22,946 nt of DNA, taken from an uncultured Bacteroides sp. GTDB taxonomy: Bacteria > Bacteroidota > Bacteroidia > Bacteroidales > Bacteroidaceae. Made by a program: the position numbers and the translations under genes. Below are positions 16,521-22,946 of the stretch, piece by piece (position 1 is the first letter of the stretch; each line of letters opens with the position of its first letter). A model generated the notes under the pieces. That model was not told the origin of the DNA. It searched no databases and was given only the letters and a program-made list of their open reading frames with translations. The stretch lies in NCBI RefSeq assembly GCF_900547205.1, contig NZ_URFY01000063.1, positions 1 through 22,946 on the forward strand. Reading direction: 5' to 3'.

Positions 16521-17510
16521 TTATTTGGTGGTATAAATCAGCACCACCGTATAAGCCACGTAGCAAAGTATCATGATACTTCCTTCGATTCTCGTAATCG
16601 TCCTCTTGGCAAAGAACAGCCCGAAGAACCAGAGCAGGATGCCCGACCCCACCAATGTGAACAAATCGAAGTTAGTGATTCCGCTAAGGCTGAGCGGGGT
16701 GATGCTTGCGCTGCATCCCAGCACAAAGAAGATATTGAAAAGATTGCTTCCAATCACGTTTCCGATGGCAATCTCCGGATTCTTCTTCAACGCTGCAACG
16801 ATAGAAGTAGCCAATTCCGGCAGGGAAGTACCTCCGGCTACGAGCGTCAGCCCGATGATGGACTCGCTGACACCGAGGCTGCGGGCAATGCCCGTGGCAC
16901 CGTCGACAAATAATTGCCCTCCGAAGATTAAGGCAGCCAATCCGCCTAAAATAAAGAGAGCGGACTTCCACCAGGGCAGCACCTTGATTTCTCCCTCTTC
17001 CACCGGAAGTTCGGCTGCCTGTGGCGCATCCACCGTCGACTTGGGCGGCGAAGCAATGGCGAACGTATATCCCAGAAAAATGGCGAAGAAGCATAGCAAC
17101 AACAAACCGTCCACCCTGTCGAGGATATTGGCTGAAGCATTATTCAGAAAAATATCATTGGCACAAATCAGCAGCACGACGGAAGAAAGGATGCAGAGCG
17201 GAATCTCTTTGCGCAGCGTGTTGCGGGTGATGACAATCGGGGCGAAAAGCGCGGTGCAACCCACAATCATCAGCGTGTTGAAGATGTTGCTACCCACCAC
17301 GTTACCAATCGCAATGTCCGCACTTCCTTTGAGGGCGGACGATACACTGACCGTCAGCTCGGGCGCCGAGGTGCCGAATGCAACGATGGTAAGACCGATG
17401 ACGATGGAAGGAATACGAAAGCGTTTGGCAACTGAGGCAGCGCCGTCCGTGAGCCCGTTGGCTCCTACGAGTATGAGGACAAGTCCTCCTATAAGCAGTA
17501 GAATATTCAT
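16521..17510 (-). CDS. Na+/Ca2+ exchanger (CaCA) family inner-membrane antiporter, YrbG type
   Basis: This 329-residue protein has about ten hydrophobic helices in two homologous halves. The two alpha-repeats are clear: FGTSAPEL with GNVVGSNIFN (residues 45-78) and GGTSLPEL with GNVIGSNLFN (226-259). They carry the Glu and Asn/Ser residues that bind cation. A hydrophilic, partly acidic loop near 153-180 separates the halves. Members exchange sodium (or protons) for calcium across the cytoplasmic membrane; ion specificity cannot be read here. The gene is monocistronic. It is divergent from the MscS-type gene and convergent with the DUF4832 gene. Confidence 0.95.
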   Translation of the reverse strand: MNILLLIGGLVLILVGANGLTDGAASVAKRFRIPSIVIGLTIVAFGTSAPELTVSVSSALKGSADIAIGNVVGSNIFNTLMIVGCTALFAPIVITRNTLRKEIPLCILSSVVLLICANDIFLNNASANILDRVDGLLLLCFFAIFLGYTFAIASPPKSTVDAPQAAELPVEEGEIKVLPWWKSALFILGGLAALIFGGQLFVDGATGIARSLGVSESIIGLTLVAGGTSLPELATSIVAALKKNPEIAIGNVIGSNLFNIFFVLGCSASITPLSLSGITNFDLFTLVGSGILLWFFGLFFAKRTITRIEGSIMILCYVAYTVVLIYTTK

Positions 17511-17529
17511 AGTTTTTCTTGTTTGGTGG

Positions 17530-17563
17530 CAAAGATAATCAAATTAGCAGGTGATATGTCAAA
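17530..17563 (-). promoter_or_regulatory. Probable promoter of the exchanger gene
   Basis: On the minus strand TATCTTTG (17537-17530) fits TAnnTTTG. A TTTG lies upstream at 17563-17560 with 22 bases between, one more than the usual 19-21. Transcription would start close to the ATG at 17510. Confidence 0.5.
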
Positions 17564-17572
17564 AACAATCCG

Positions 17573-17580
17573 TATGTTTG
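17573..17580 (+). promoter_or_regulatory. Promoter -7 box ahead of the MscS-type gene
   Basis: TATGTTTG matches TAnnTTTG. No TTTG lies at the correct -33 distance. The leader before the ATG at 17637 would be about 50 bases. Confidence 0.4.
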
Positions 17581-17636
17581 CTATGTTTTAAGAAATTTAG
17601 AATTAAGGTTATTTTAAGATTTGGCAAGATTAAGAC

Positions 17637-19457
17637 ATGGGAACAACTAAAATGAAGCGATTGACATTATTGCTAGTCATGGTTCTTTTCGCACTGGGTG
17701 CACAAGCTCAATTGGAGCAAGCCGTAAAGAAAATCTTTTCAGGAGATTCCGTAGCGGTGGGTCGCCCGTCCTTGAATCGGGATTCGGATTCCATCCGCTT
17801 GACGGAACTACATAAGTCGCTCGAAGCGGCACGGCTTAACGAAGCGAATATGCGCATGGAGATGGAGGAGATGAGGCTACAGATGTTGGCAGCCGATTCG
17901 GTGAAGTCTGCCCAGCAAAAGCAACGCATCGACTCCTTGCGGCAGTTTACGAAAGGCGTGCCGGTGGTGGCGGATAAAGATACGCTGTTCTACCTCTTTA
18001 CAAAGCGCGGAGGATACACCCCCCAGCAGCGGGCGCAGATGACCGGTGCTGCGATTGAAGAACTGGGGCGGCGCTTCAACCTTCGTCCCGATTCCGTCAT
18101 GATAGACCATTCCGATATCGTCTCCGACCTGATGTACGGCAACAAGGTTTTGCTCTCGCTCACCGATCAGGATGCCCTGTGGGAAGGCGTCTCGCGCGAC
18201 TCCCTCGCCAAAGAAAGGCGGCACAACGTCATCTCCAAACTGCAAGAGATGAAAGCCGAACATAGCCTTTGGCGGATGGCGAAGCGCGTGCTCTATTTCC
18301 TGTTGGTCATCGTGGGCCAGTATTTCCTTTTCCGGTTGACTAACTGGGTGTTCCGCAAATTGAAAGTCCGCATCCTGCGTCTCAAAGATACGAAAATCAA
18401 GCCCGTCTCCATCCAGGGATACGAACTGCTGGACACGCAGAAGCAAGCCAATCTTCTGGTTTTTCTGGCAAGTATCGGACGGTATATCATTATGGGGCTT
18501 CAATTGCTGATAACCGTCCCGCTGATTTTTATCATCTTCCCTCAAACGGAAGGGTTGGCATATCGCCTGCTGGGGTATATCTGGAATCCCATCCGGACAA
18601 TCTTTGTCAATATCCTTGATTATATCCCTAACCTGTTTACCATCATCGTTATCTGGTATGCCGTGAGGTATCTCGTGCGTCTGGTGCTCTATCTGGCTCG
18701 CGAAATCGAAGCGGGGCGTCTCAAGTTCAATGGCTTCTATCCCGACTGGGCAATGCCTACTTTCCATATTGTGCGCTTCCTGCTCTATGCCTTTATGATT
18801 GCGATGATTTACCCCTATCTGCCGGGCTCCGATTCAGGTGTATTCCAAGGCATTTCGGTGTTTGTCGGACTGATTGTTTCGCTTGGTTCGAGCACCGTCA
18901 TCGGGAATATCATTGCCGGGTTGGTGATTACGTATATGCGCCCTTTCAAGATGGGCGACCGCATCAAGCTGAACGATACCACGGGAGACATCATCGAGAA
19001 AACTCCGCTTGTCACCCGCATCCGCACTCCGAAGAATGAGGTGGTGACGGTGCCCAACTCCTTTATCATGTCTTCGCATACGGTGAACTACAGCACTTCG
19101 GCGCGCGAGTATGGGCTGATTATCCATTCGGAAGTTTCCATCGGATACGATGTCCCTTGGCGACAGGTGAATCAATTGTTGATTGACGCCGCACTGAACA
19201 CCCCCGGAGTGGTGGACGACCCCCGACCCTTTGTGCTCGAAACCGCTCTGAGCGACTGGTATCCGGTCTATCAAATCAATGCTTATATCCGGGAAGCGTC
19301 TAAGATGGCACAAATCTACTCGGACCTGCACCAGAATATACAGGATAAGTTTCACGATGCGGGTATCGAGATTATGTCACCGCATTATATGGCGGTGCGC
19401 GACGGCAATGAGTCGACTATTCCGAAGGATGATAACGGAGGCAAAAAAACAGACTAG
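17637..19457 (+). CDS. MscS family mechanosensitive ion channel with long periplasmic N-terminus
   Basis: This 606-residue protein starts at the ATG at 17637. An ATG at 17652 (MKRLTLLL) gives a tighter signal peptide and is an equal candidate. After the signal (ending AQA) comes a periplasmic region with a predicted coiled coil near 50-100 (LHKSLEAARLNEANMRMEME), then about five membrane helices from residue 215 on. The MscS signature follows at about 410-450: SLGSSTVIGNIIAGLVITYM and RPFKMGDRIKL, then the beta domain with NEVVTVPNSF. The Gly/Ala-rich helix with GNIIAG is the pore-lining TM3. Such channels open under membrane tension and release solutes in hypo-osmotic shock. The extra helices and periplasmic domain make it larger than E. 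coli MscS (286 residues). Its stop codon overlaps the stop of the convergent methyltransferase gene. Confidence 0.94.
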   Translation: MGTTKMKRLTLLLVMVLFALGAQAQLEQAVKKIFSGDSVAVGRPSLNRDSDSIRLTELHKSLEAARLNEANMRMEMEEMRLQMLAADSVKSAQQKQRIDSLRQFTKGVPVVADKDTLFYLFTKRGGYTPQQRAQMTGAAIEELGRRFNLRPDSVMIDHSDIVSDLMYGNKVLLSLTDQDALWEGVSRDSLAKERRHNVISKLQEMKAEHSLWRMAKRVLYFLLVIVGQYFLFRLTNWVFRKLKVRILRLKDTKIKPVSIQGYELLDTQKQANLLVFLASIGRYIIMGLQLLITVPLIFIIFPQTEGLAYRLLGYIWNPIRTIFVNILDYIPNLFTIIVIWYAVRYLVRLVLYLAREIEAGRLKFNGFYPDWAMPTFHIVRFLLYAFMIAMIYPYLPGSDSGVFQGISVFVGLIVSLGSSTVIGNIIAGLVITYMRPFKMGDRIKLNDTTGDIIEKTPLVTRIRTPKNEVVTVPNSFIMSSHTVNYSTSAREYGLIIHSEVSIGYDVPWRQVNQLLIDAALNTPGVVDDPRPFVLETALSDWYPVYQINAYIREASKMAQIYSDLHQNIQDKFHDAGIEIMSPHYMAVRDGNESTIPKDDNGGKKTD

Positions 19458-20665
19458 GCTTTCTCGCAACGAATCAGTACTTTTTGTCCCTCATTCAGCG
19501 TGCTGGCAAAGAGATAGGTGTCTCCGCCTTCTGCCAACTTCGTCCGTTTGCGAAGTTCAGCCACTGTGGCAGGGAAGTTGCGGACGGTGATATTTGCTTT
19601 TTTCAAGTCCGATAAGCCTTCTTTTATCTCTTTCTTATTAAAACTATACTGGTTGGTGATGCGGAACGCTCTTCCGGGGAAGTGCTCAATCAGTGTTTCG
19701 GAGGTGTAGAGGTGGCTGTTGGGGTGTAGCTTCCTTAGCGAGTAGGCTGCGGAGATGCTTCGGAAGGCTCCTGCTTTCAGTAGGGAAGCGTTAGGCTCGT
19801 AGAGATAGGTGGATAATGCGTTCGTATAAGTGCATTGGCTGCGCTGTTCCTGCTCGCGGGAGAAGGTGAAGTGCTGCTCTCCCTGTTCGCCTTTCGTGGA
19901 GAGGTTGATGCAGTGAATGGGTATCTCTGCTGCTTTTTCCGCCGATGATTGTCCGAGCAATACTAGCAGTTCCTTGCATTCGTTATTGACGGAGATGATA
20001 TGAACTTCCCGTGCGTGGTGCAGTTCTTTCAGTGCCAGCGATAAGTCGAGCATGGGAGAGAGTTTGACCATCACGCAGTCGGCTTTGCTCAGTAAAAGTT
20101 CTTCGAGTTCGGCTACATTCGGTTCGCAGTCGGAGATGGCTACAGTTTTGCCACCGTGTTCATTGCGGCGGGCAGGGTCGAGGAAGATGCAGTCTACGGG
20201 AGACATCGCTTCGAGATAGGTCACTCCGTCCTCATTTCGGACGTTGAGATGGTTCAGGCCGAGAATGGGGAAGTTGTGCGCAGCTATTTCGCAGAGCTCT
20301 TTTTGCCGTTCCACGTAGGTGGCGGAATTGAATCCGGCAGCGAGAAACGAACAGTCTATACCGAATCCTCCGGTCAGGTCGGCGAAAGAGTCTTTTTGGG
20401 GGAGTCTTGCCAAGAGTCTTGCCTTGTAGCGGGCGGTAATCTCCGAGGAGCATTGCTCTAAAGAGAGATGCTTCGGATACCATATATCTTCTATTTCTTT
20501 CCATGAGGGAATCTTCTCGGTAGCTACTTGCCGTCCTGCTATCTGGGTGATGGCGGTCGGCATATCGACATGGGGATACTTACGGGATTGCAGTGCCAAA
20601 GTACGTACATCGTCCGATGGGTGCTCACAGATAAATGCTTGGGTTTCGGGGGATATTCGCATCAT
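19454..20665 (-). CDS. THUMP-like class I SAM-dependent methyltransferase (PG_1098-like)
   Basis: This 403-residue protein has no signal and should be cytoplasmic. The start has tandem ATGs at 20665 and 20662. The N-terminal helical part precedes a Rossmann methyltransferase domain with SAM motif ADLTGGFGID (residues 95-104), an acidic strand end in TYVERQKELC and the motif-IV-like CIFLDPARR (159-167). The C-terminal region resembles the ferredoxin-like and THUMP-like domains seen in Bacteroidetes homologues, with ITVRNFPATVAELRKRTKL near 360-378. THUMP proteins bind RNA, so an RNA base methylation role is likely but the target is unknown. It converges on the MscS-type gene: the two TAG stops share the bases CTAG at 19454-19457. 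Confidence 0.88.
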   Translation of the reverse strand: MMRISPETQAFICEHPSDDVRTLALQSRKYPHVDMPTAITQIAGRQVATEKIPSWKEIEDIWYPKHLSLEQCSSEITARYKARLLARLPQKDSFADLTGGFGIDCSFLAAGFNSATYVERQKELCEIAAHNFPILGLNHLNVRNEDGVTYLEAMSPVDCIFLDPARRNEHGGKTVAISDCEPNVAELEELLLSKADCVMVKLSPMLDLSLALKELHHAREVHIISVNNECKELLVLLGQSSAEKAAEIPIHCINLSTKGEQGEQHFTFSREQEQRSQCTYTNALSTYLYEPNASLLKAGAFRSISAAYSLRKLHPNSHLYTSETLIEHFPGRAFRITNQYSFNKKEIKEGLSDLKKANITVRNFPATVAELRKRTKLAEGGDTYLFASTLNEGQKVLIRCEKA

Positions 20666-20701
20666 GGGGAATGTAGGTTTATGTAAGATTACGGGGGGTC
20701 G

Positions 20702-20745
20702 GAGACTATTGAATCATTGCTTTGAGACTATTGAATCATCGCTTC
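20702..20745. repeat. Tandem 22-base direct repeat, two copies
   Basis: GAGACTATTGAATCATTGCT, continuing TT (20702-20723), is followed directly by a second copy with two differences (20724-20745). It lies in the 97-base gap between the M15 dipeptidase stop and the methyltransferase start, both on the minus strand. No hairpin or promoter box is obvious here. Confidence 0.7.
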
Positions 20746-20762
20746 GAAATGGCTGAACAGAG

Positions 20763-21470
20763 CTACGGAATGACTTTATACTTCTGCCGTGCCTCTTCGC
20801 GGCTGCATTTGTTGAAGTGCCACCACTCGCTGGGTAGAGCCCTGAAGCCTGCTGACTTCATGACTTTCCGAAGCAGCAATCGGTTCTGGCGTTCCGTTTC
20901 GCTCATTTTACCGCTTCGCACCAGTTCGCTTTCGTTTGTGATGTGTGCTTCAATGCCCAGATGGTCTACTTTAGTGCCCATCGGTAGCGGCTGGCCTAGT
21001 GAATCCAGAATGCTAATGTCCACCGCCAACCCGTAATTATGAAGTCCACCTCCACGATTCGGATTGGAGACGTATCGGAATTTAGGAGTTCCTTTCACTA
21101 CATTCCACATCTTCTTCTGCACGGACATGGGGCGCGCGGCATCATAAATAAGGAGCGTGTAGGACGGATGCAGTTGTTTCAATGCCTTTTGTGCTTCTAT
21201 CAGGGCATAGGCGGCATCGGGGTGCAGGTATGCTTCCGCCAGGTCGTCATAAAGTACTTCTCCCGTGAAGTTGTCAGCTTGCGTATACATTAGCTTCACG
21301 GCAATGGAGCTGTCGAGTTCTGCGATATTTACCAGCCCTAAAGAGTCCATGTAAAGAGCCATCCGGCTCTTCTCCGGTTGCGGAGCAGGTGCGATGGTTC
21401 CGCCTGAAAAGCAGTAATGAACTGCCAGCGAGAAGAGAAAGAAAGCCAGACTATATTTTGAAATCATCAT
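20763..21470 (-). CDS. M15D family D-alanyl-D-alanine dipeptidase (VanX/DdpX type)
   Basis: This 235-residue protein has a Sec signal near residues 1-23; the Cys20 there lacks a good lipobox. Catalytic features match the VanX family: Arg113 in YDAARP (substrate and transition-state Arg), zinc ligands His144 and Asp151 in GLHNYGLAVD, Glu215 as base and His218 as third ligand in EWWHF. The H-x6-D and E-x2-H spacings are those of VanX. Such enzymes hydrolyse D-Ala-D-Ala. Exported homologues in gut Bacteroidales most likely recycle peptidoglycan-derived dipeptide. No vanH- or vanA-like ligase lies nearby, so glycopeptide resistance is not implied. Start chosen: the first of two adjacent ATGs. Confidence 0.94.
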   Translation of the reverse strand: MMISKYSLAFFLFSLAVHYCFSGGTIAPAPQPEKSRMALYMDSLGLVNIAELDSSIAVKLMYTQADNFTGEVLYDDLAEAYLHPDAAYALIEAQKALKQLHPSYTLLIYDAARPMSVQKKMWNVVKGTPKFRYVSNPNRGGGLHNYGLAVDISILDSLGQPLPMGTKVDHLGIEAHITNESELVRSGKMSETERQNRLLLRKVMKSAGFRALPSEWWHFNKCSREEARQKYKVIP

Positions 21471-21493
21471 TGTTACTGTTGAATTTGCAGTGA

Positions 21494-21501
21494 CAAAGAT
21501 A
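21494..21501 (-). promoter_or_regulatory. Promoter -7 box of the M15 dipeptidase gene
   Basis: On the minus strand TATCTTTG matches TAnnTTTG and sits 23 bases upstream of the start codon. The nearest upstream TTTG is 24 bases away, which is outside the usual spacing, so the -33 box is weak or different. Confidence 0.5.
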
Positions 21502-21625
21502 CTTCTTTTTGGCTTTATGGAAATGCAAAAGGGTGTCCGAATTGAATACTTGTAGCTGATATTTGCTTATCTCCGAAAATATCACGAATATTGCAGTACA
21601 ATAAAAATGCTCTAAAACCTCATTT

Positions 21626-21985
21626 ATGATTTACATGAAACACACATGGGTAACATTAGCAGCCGCAGCTCTGATATGTACAAAGTTACCTGCACAAAAC
21701 TTATCTTTAGCATTGATGCCGCAAGCGGTAGAATTAGCAGAGACTTCAACCACTATGGAAAGTCAGACAATGCATAATGCAGAAACAGCAATTAATCATA
21801 CCAGCAAACCGGCAAAGGCATTAATAGAACGAGTAGTTGGGAAGAAATTTGCACGGTTGTTTAAAGTTGAAGCCTTAACTGCCATAGAAGGAAGGGATGT
21901 ATTTGAGATTGAAAGTCAGAATGGGAAAATCATATTAAGAGGAAATAGTCCTGTAGCAGTTGCTTCTGCTCTGAACTGGACATAA
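21626..21985 (+). pseudogene. 5' fragment of a GH89 alpha-N-acetylglucosaminidase gene
   Basis: About 119 residues are open, with a likely start at the ATG at 21635 giving a Sec signal MKHTWVTLAAAALICTKLPA. The segment from KALIERVVGKKFARLFKVEA to SPVAVASALNW is the N-terminal domain of the NAGLU family (GH89). It ends exactly where functional enzymes read on as NWYLKYYC. Here the frame meets TAA after NWT, and the roughly 600-residue catalytic part is missing. GH89 enzymes remove alpha-linked GlcNAc from mucin or heparan-type glycans; this stub cannot. The sequence after the break is different DNA, followed by a repeat element, so a deletion or insertion truncated the gene. Base composition is more A/T rich than that of the neighbours on the left. 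Confidence 0.8.
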
Positions 21986-22068
21986 ACAAAGTAATATTGC
22001 CTGAACCGGAAATAAACGATTGGGATAATGACACCACTATCTATCATTCACATACAATTCCTAAATGA
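21979..22068 (+). pseudogene. Short open tail of unknown origin joined to the GH89 stub
   Basis: In the +1 frame relative to the GH89 stub, 29 codons from g21979 read DINKVILPEPEINDWDNDT and on to IPK with stop TGA at 22066-22068. The composition looks protein-like, and it could be the 3' end of another lost gene fused by deletion. I do not recognise the family, and so short a stretch could be chance. Confidence 0.3.
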
Positions 22069-22081
22069 AAAAATGATTATT

Positions 22082-22314
22082 ATAACGTGAGTTCGATATA
22101 AGTCGATAGTATCTCAAACTCTCCTCCTTCGGGAAGGAGGAGTACCCGTAGGGGGAGGTGGTAGGTGAATGCATAAGCATATGAAATAGAATTCCTGATG
22201 ATAAAATGACAATGGCCGCACCTACCACCCCGCTCTTTGGGCACCCCTCCTTCCCGGAAGGAGGGGAAACCGTGCGGTTCAGCACTAGTCAGACTTATAT
22301 CGAACTCACGTTAT
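22082..22314. repeat. Palindromic repeat element B with 23-bp terminal inverted repeats
   Basis: The ends ATAACGTGAGTTCGATATAA plus GTC (22082-22104) and its perfect reverse complement (22292-22314) enclose about 187 bases with no gene. TTA occurs on both sides if the ends are taken one base inward, a possible 3-base target duplication. Internal blocks at 22120-22166 and 22219-22266 match, in reverse orientation, the core of element A (12126-12332), while the ends differ. It lies between two gene fragments and may have taken part in the rearrangement. It is MITE-like and non-autonomous. Confidence 0.8.
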
Positions 22315-22325
22315 TATAGAATAGA

Positions 22326-22565
22326 ATGTCAACTCAGAAGTTGGCATATACGATTAGCCATTCGTCATGGCTGCGTTTGTATGCCATTAAACTGACTCCC
22401 AGTGTTTACATAATCACTGGAGGAGCTATCAAGCTGACAGCAACAATGCAGGAAAGAGAGCATACTAAAAATGAACTTGTGAAAATGGATGAGGTGAGAC
22501 GTTTCTTGCTAGAAGAAAACATTATCGACGATGAAGGGTTTATTGATTATATAAGTGAATTATGA
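22326..22565 (+). pseudogene. 3' remnant of a small gene paired with an XRE regulator; probable toxin-side partner
   Basis: The open frame encodes 79 residues from the ATG at 22326, with core LRLYAIKLTPSVYIITGGAI, then KLTATMQEREHT and a C-terminal EENIIDDEGFIDYISEL. From memory, proteins of roughly 150 residues in Bacteroides carry this same ending (LYAIK, GGAIKLT, MQEREHT, FxxYI) and lie directly before an XRE-type gene. The first half appears lost: the terminal repeat of element B ends 11 bases before this ATG. It is 16 bases ahead of the helix-turn-helix gene, in the usual toxin-antitoxin-like layout. It could still be a short intact gene if the ATG is genuine. The truncation is inferred from recalled family length. 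Confidence 0.6.
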
Positions 22566-22581
22566 TAAAAAGAGGAATAGT

Positions 22582-22946
22582 ATGAATGATGATATGAAAA
22601 AAATTGTAGAGCGACTTCAAAAGCACGTATCTCCGACACCATGTAAATGGCGTGAAGTATTCGAATACATGAATGCCAACGACGGTTGGCTGAGATATTC
22701 CCAGAATATAGCAATGCTAATGCTGGATAGAATGGAAGAACTCGGAATCAACCAGAAGCAGTTGGCGGAGAAAATGAATTGTAGTCGGCAGTATATCTCA
22801 AAAGTACTGAAAGGTCGCGAAAACCTTTCGCTTGAGACTCTGACAAAGATAGAAAATGCGTTGGGGATTTCAATTATAAAAGAGGTGTATGGGGTCAAGT
22901 CGAAAACTCTGTGGTTATATTATGCCGGTATCCAAAAGAAATTTAT
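22582..22946 (+). CDS. XRE/HigA-like helix-turn-helix protein, cut by the window edge
   Basis: The frame opens at the ATG at 22582 (an alternative ATG lies at 22594) and stays open to the last base, giving at least 121 residues. The N-terminal 45 residues are hydrophilic with KWREVFEYMNANDGW. The helix-turn-helix spans about 46-100: LDRMEELGINQKQLAEKMN, then CSRQYISKVLKGRENLSLET, then LTKIENALGI. This is the XRE (Cro/C1) pattern common in HigA-type antitoxins of type II systems. It follows the truncated partner by 16 bases, so it would be an antitoxin or autorepressor whose toxin gene is broken. The C-terminus is outside the window. Confidence 0.85.
   Translation, partial: MNDDMKKIVERLQKHVSPTPCKWREVFEYMNANDGWLRYSQNIAMLMLDRMEELGINQKQLAEKMNCSRQYISKVLKGRENLSLETLTKIENALGISIIKEVYGVKSKTLWLYYAGIQKKF

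Noticed and set aside
16573..17538. Plus-strand open frame of 321 codons over the exchanger gene
   Set aside because: The opposite strand encodes a well-conserved antiporter with both alpha-repeats; this frame is Ser/Pro-rich shadow sequence.
17877..18767. Minus-strand open frame of 296 codons over the MscS-type gene
   Set aside because: Shadow frame; the plus strand carries the MscS signature.
20763..21470. Vancomycin-resistance VanX
   Set aside because: Catalytic residues fit VanX/DdpX, but no vanH, vanA-type ligase or vanRS gene is nearby; a peptidoglycan dipeptide recycling role is simpler.
22617..22898. Minus-strand open frame opposite the helix-turn-helix gene
   Set aside because: The plus strand encodes a clear XRE domain that stays open to the window edge; the minus frame is a shadow.
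1..22946. tRNA or rRNA genes, complete transposase or integrase genes
   Set aside because: No cloverleaf-like or rRNA-like stretch and no transposase or integrase motif was recognised by reading; a covariance-model search was not possible here.

Overview
The window looks like a Bacteroides (order Bacteroidales) chromosome segment. The evidence is a SusC/SusD pair, many short-signal lipoproteins beginning MKK/MKN/MKR, promoters of the Bacteroides type (TTTG, about 20 bases, TAnnTTTG) in place of E. coli -35/-10 boxes, and no obvious Shine-Dalgarno sequences. The species cannot be fixed from sequence reading alone.

Region 1 (1-10742, all minus strand) is a polysaccharide utilization locus. In transcription order it encodes a DUF4925-like lipoprotein, a SusC TonB-dependent transporter, a SusD lipoprotein, a GH30-type surface glycosidase lipoprotein, a lipoprotein of four bacterial Ig-like repeats that is a plausible surface glycan-binding protein, and a cytoplasmic GH130 phosphorylase close to 4-O-beta-mannosyl-glucose phosphorylase. 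A near-consensus promoter lies ahead of the first gene. Hairpins lie between the last two genes and after the last one. The inferred flow is: surface cleavage by the GH30, capture by SusD and the Ig protein, import by SusC, and phosphorolysis in the cytoplasm. No regulator or inner-membrane transporter is visible, so the locus may continue to the left of base 1.

Region 2 (10900-12355) holds a PepSY-like lipoprotein gene with a strong terminator. It is followed by about 520 bases without a gene that contain two inverted-repeat elements.

Region 3 (12356-16344) is a divergent pair of transcription units. On the minus strand DUF2264 is followed by an alkaline-phosphatase-superfamily phosphodiesterase; on the plus strand is a DUF4874/DUF4832 lipoprotein. 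The shared intergenic region holds a near-consensus minus promoter and a nested dyad that could be an operator. This may be a small secreted glycan-processing module.

Region 4 (16345-21470) is housekeeping-like: a Na+/Ca2+ exchanger family protein, an MscS-type channel, a THUMP-like methyltransferase that shares its stop codon bases with the channel gene, and a VanX/DdpX-type dipeptidase. Two intergenic spots carry short repeats.

Region 5 (21600-22946) is a rearrangement scar. It holds a 5' stub of a GH89 alpha-N-acetylglucosaminidase gene, a 233-base palindromic repeat element, the 3' remnant of a small gene that is probably the toxin-side partner, and an XRE-type helix-turn-helix gene that runs off the right edge. 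The element here shares its core with the element at 12126-12332 but has entirely different terminal inverted repeats.
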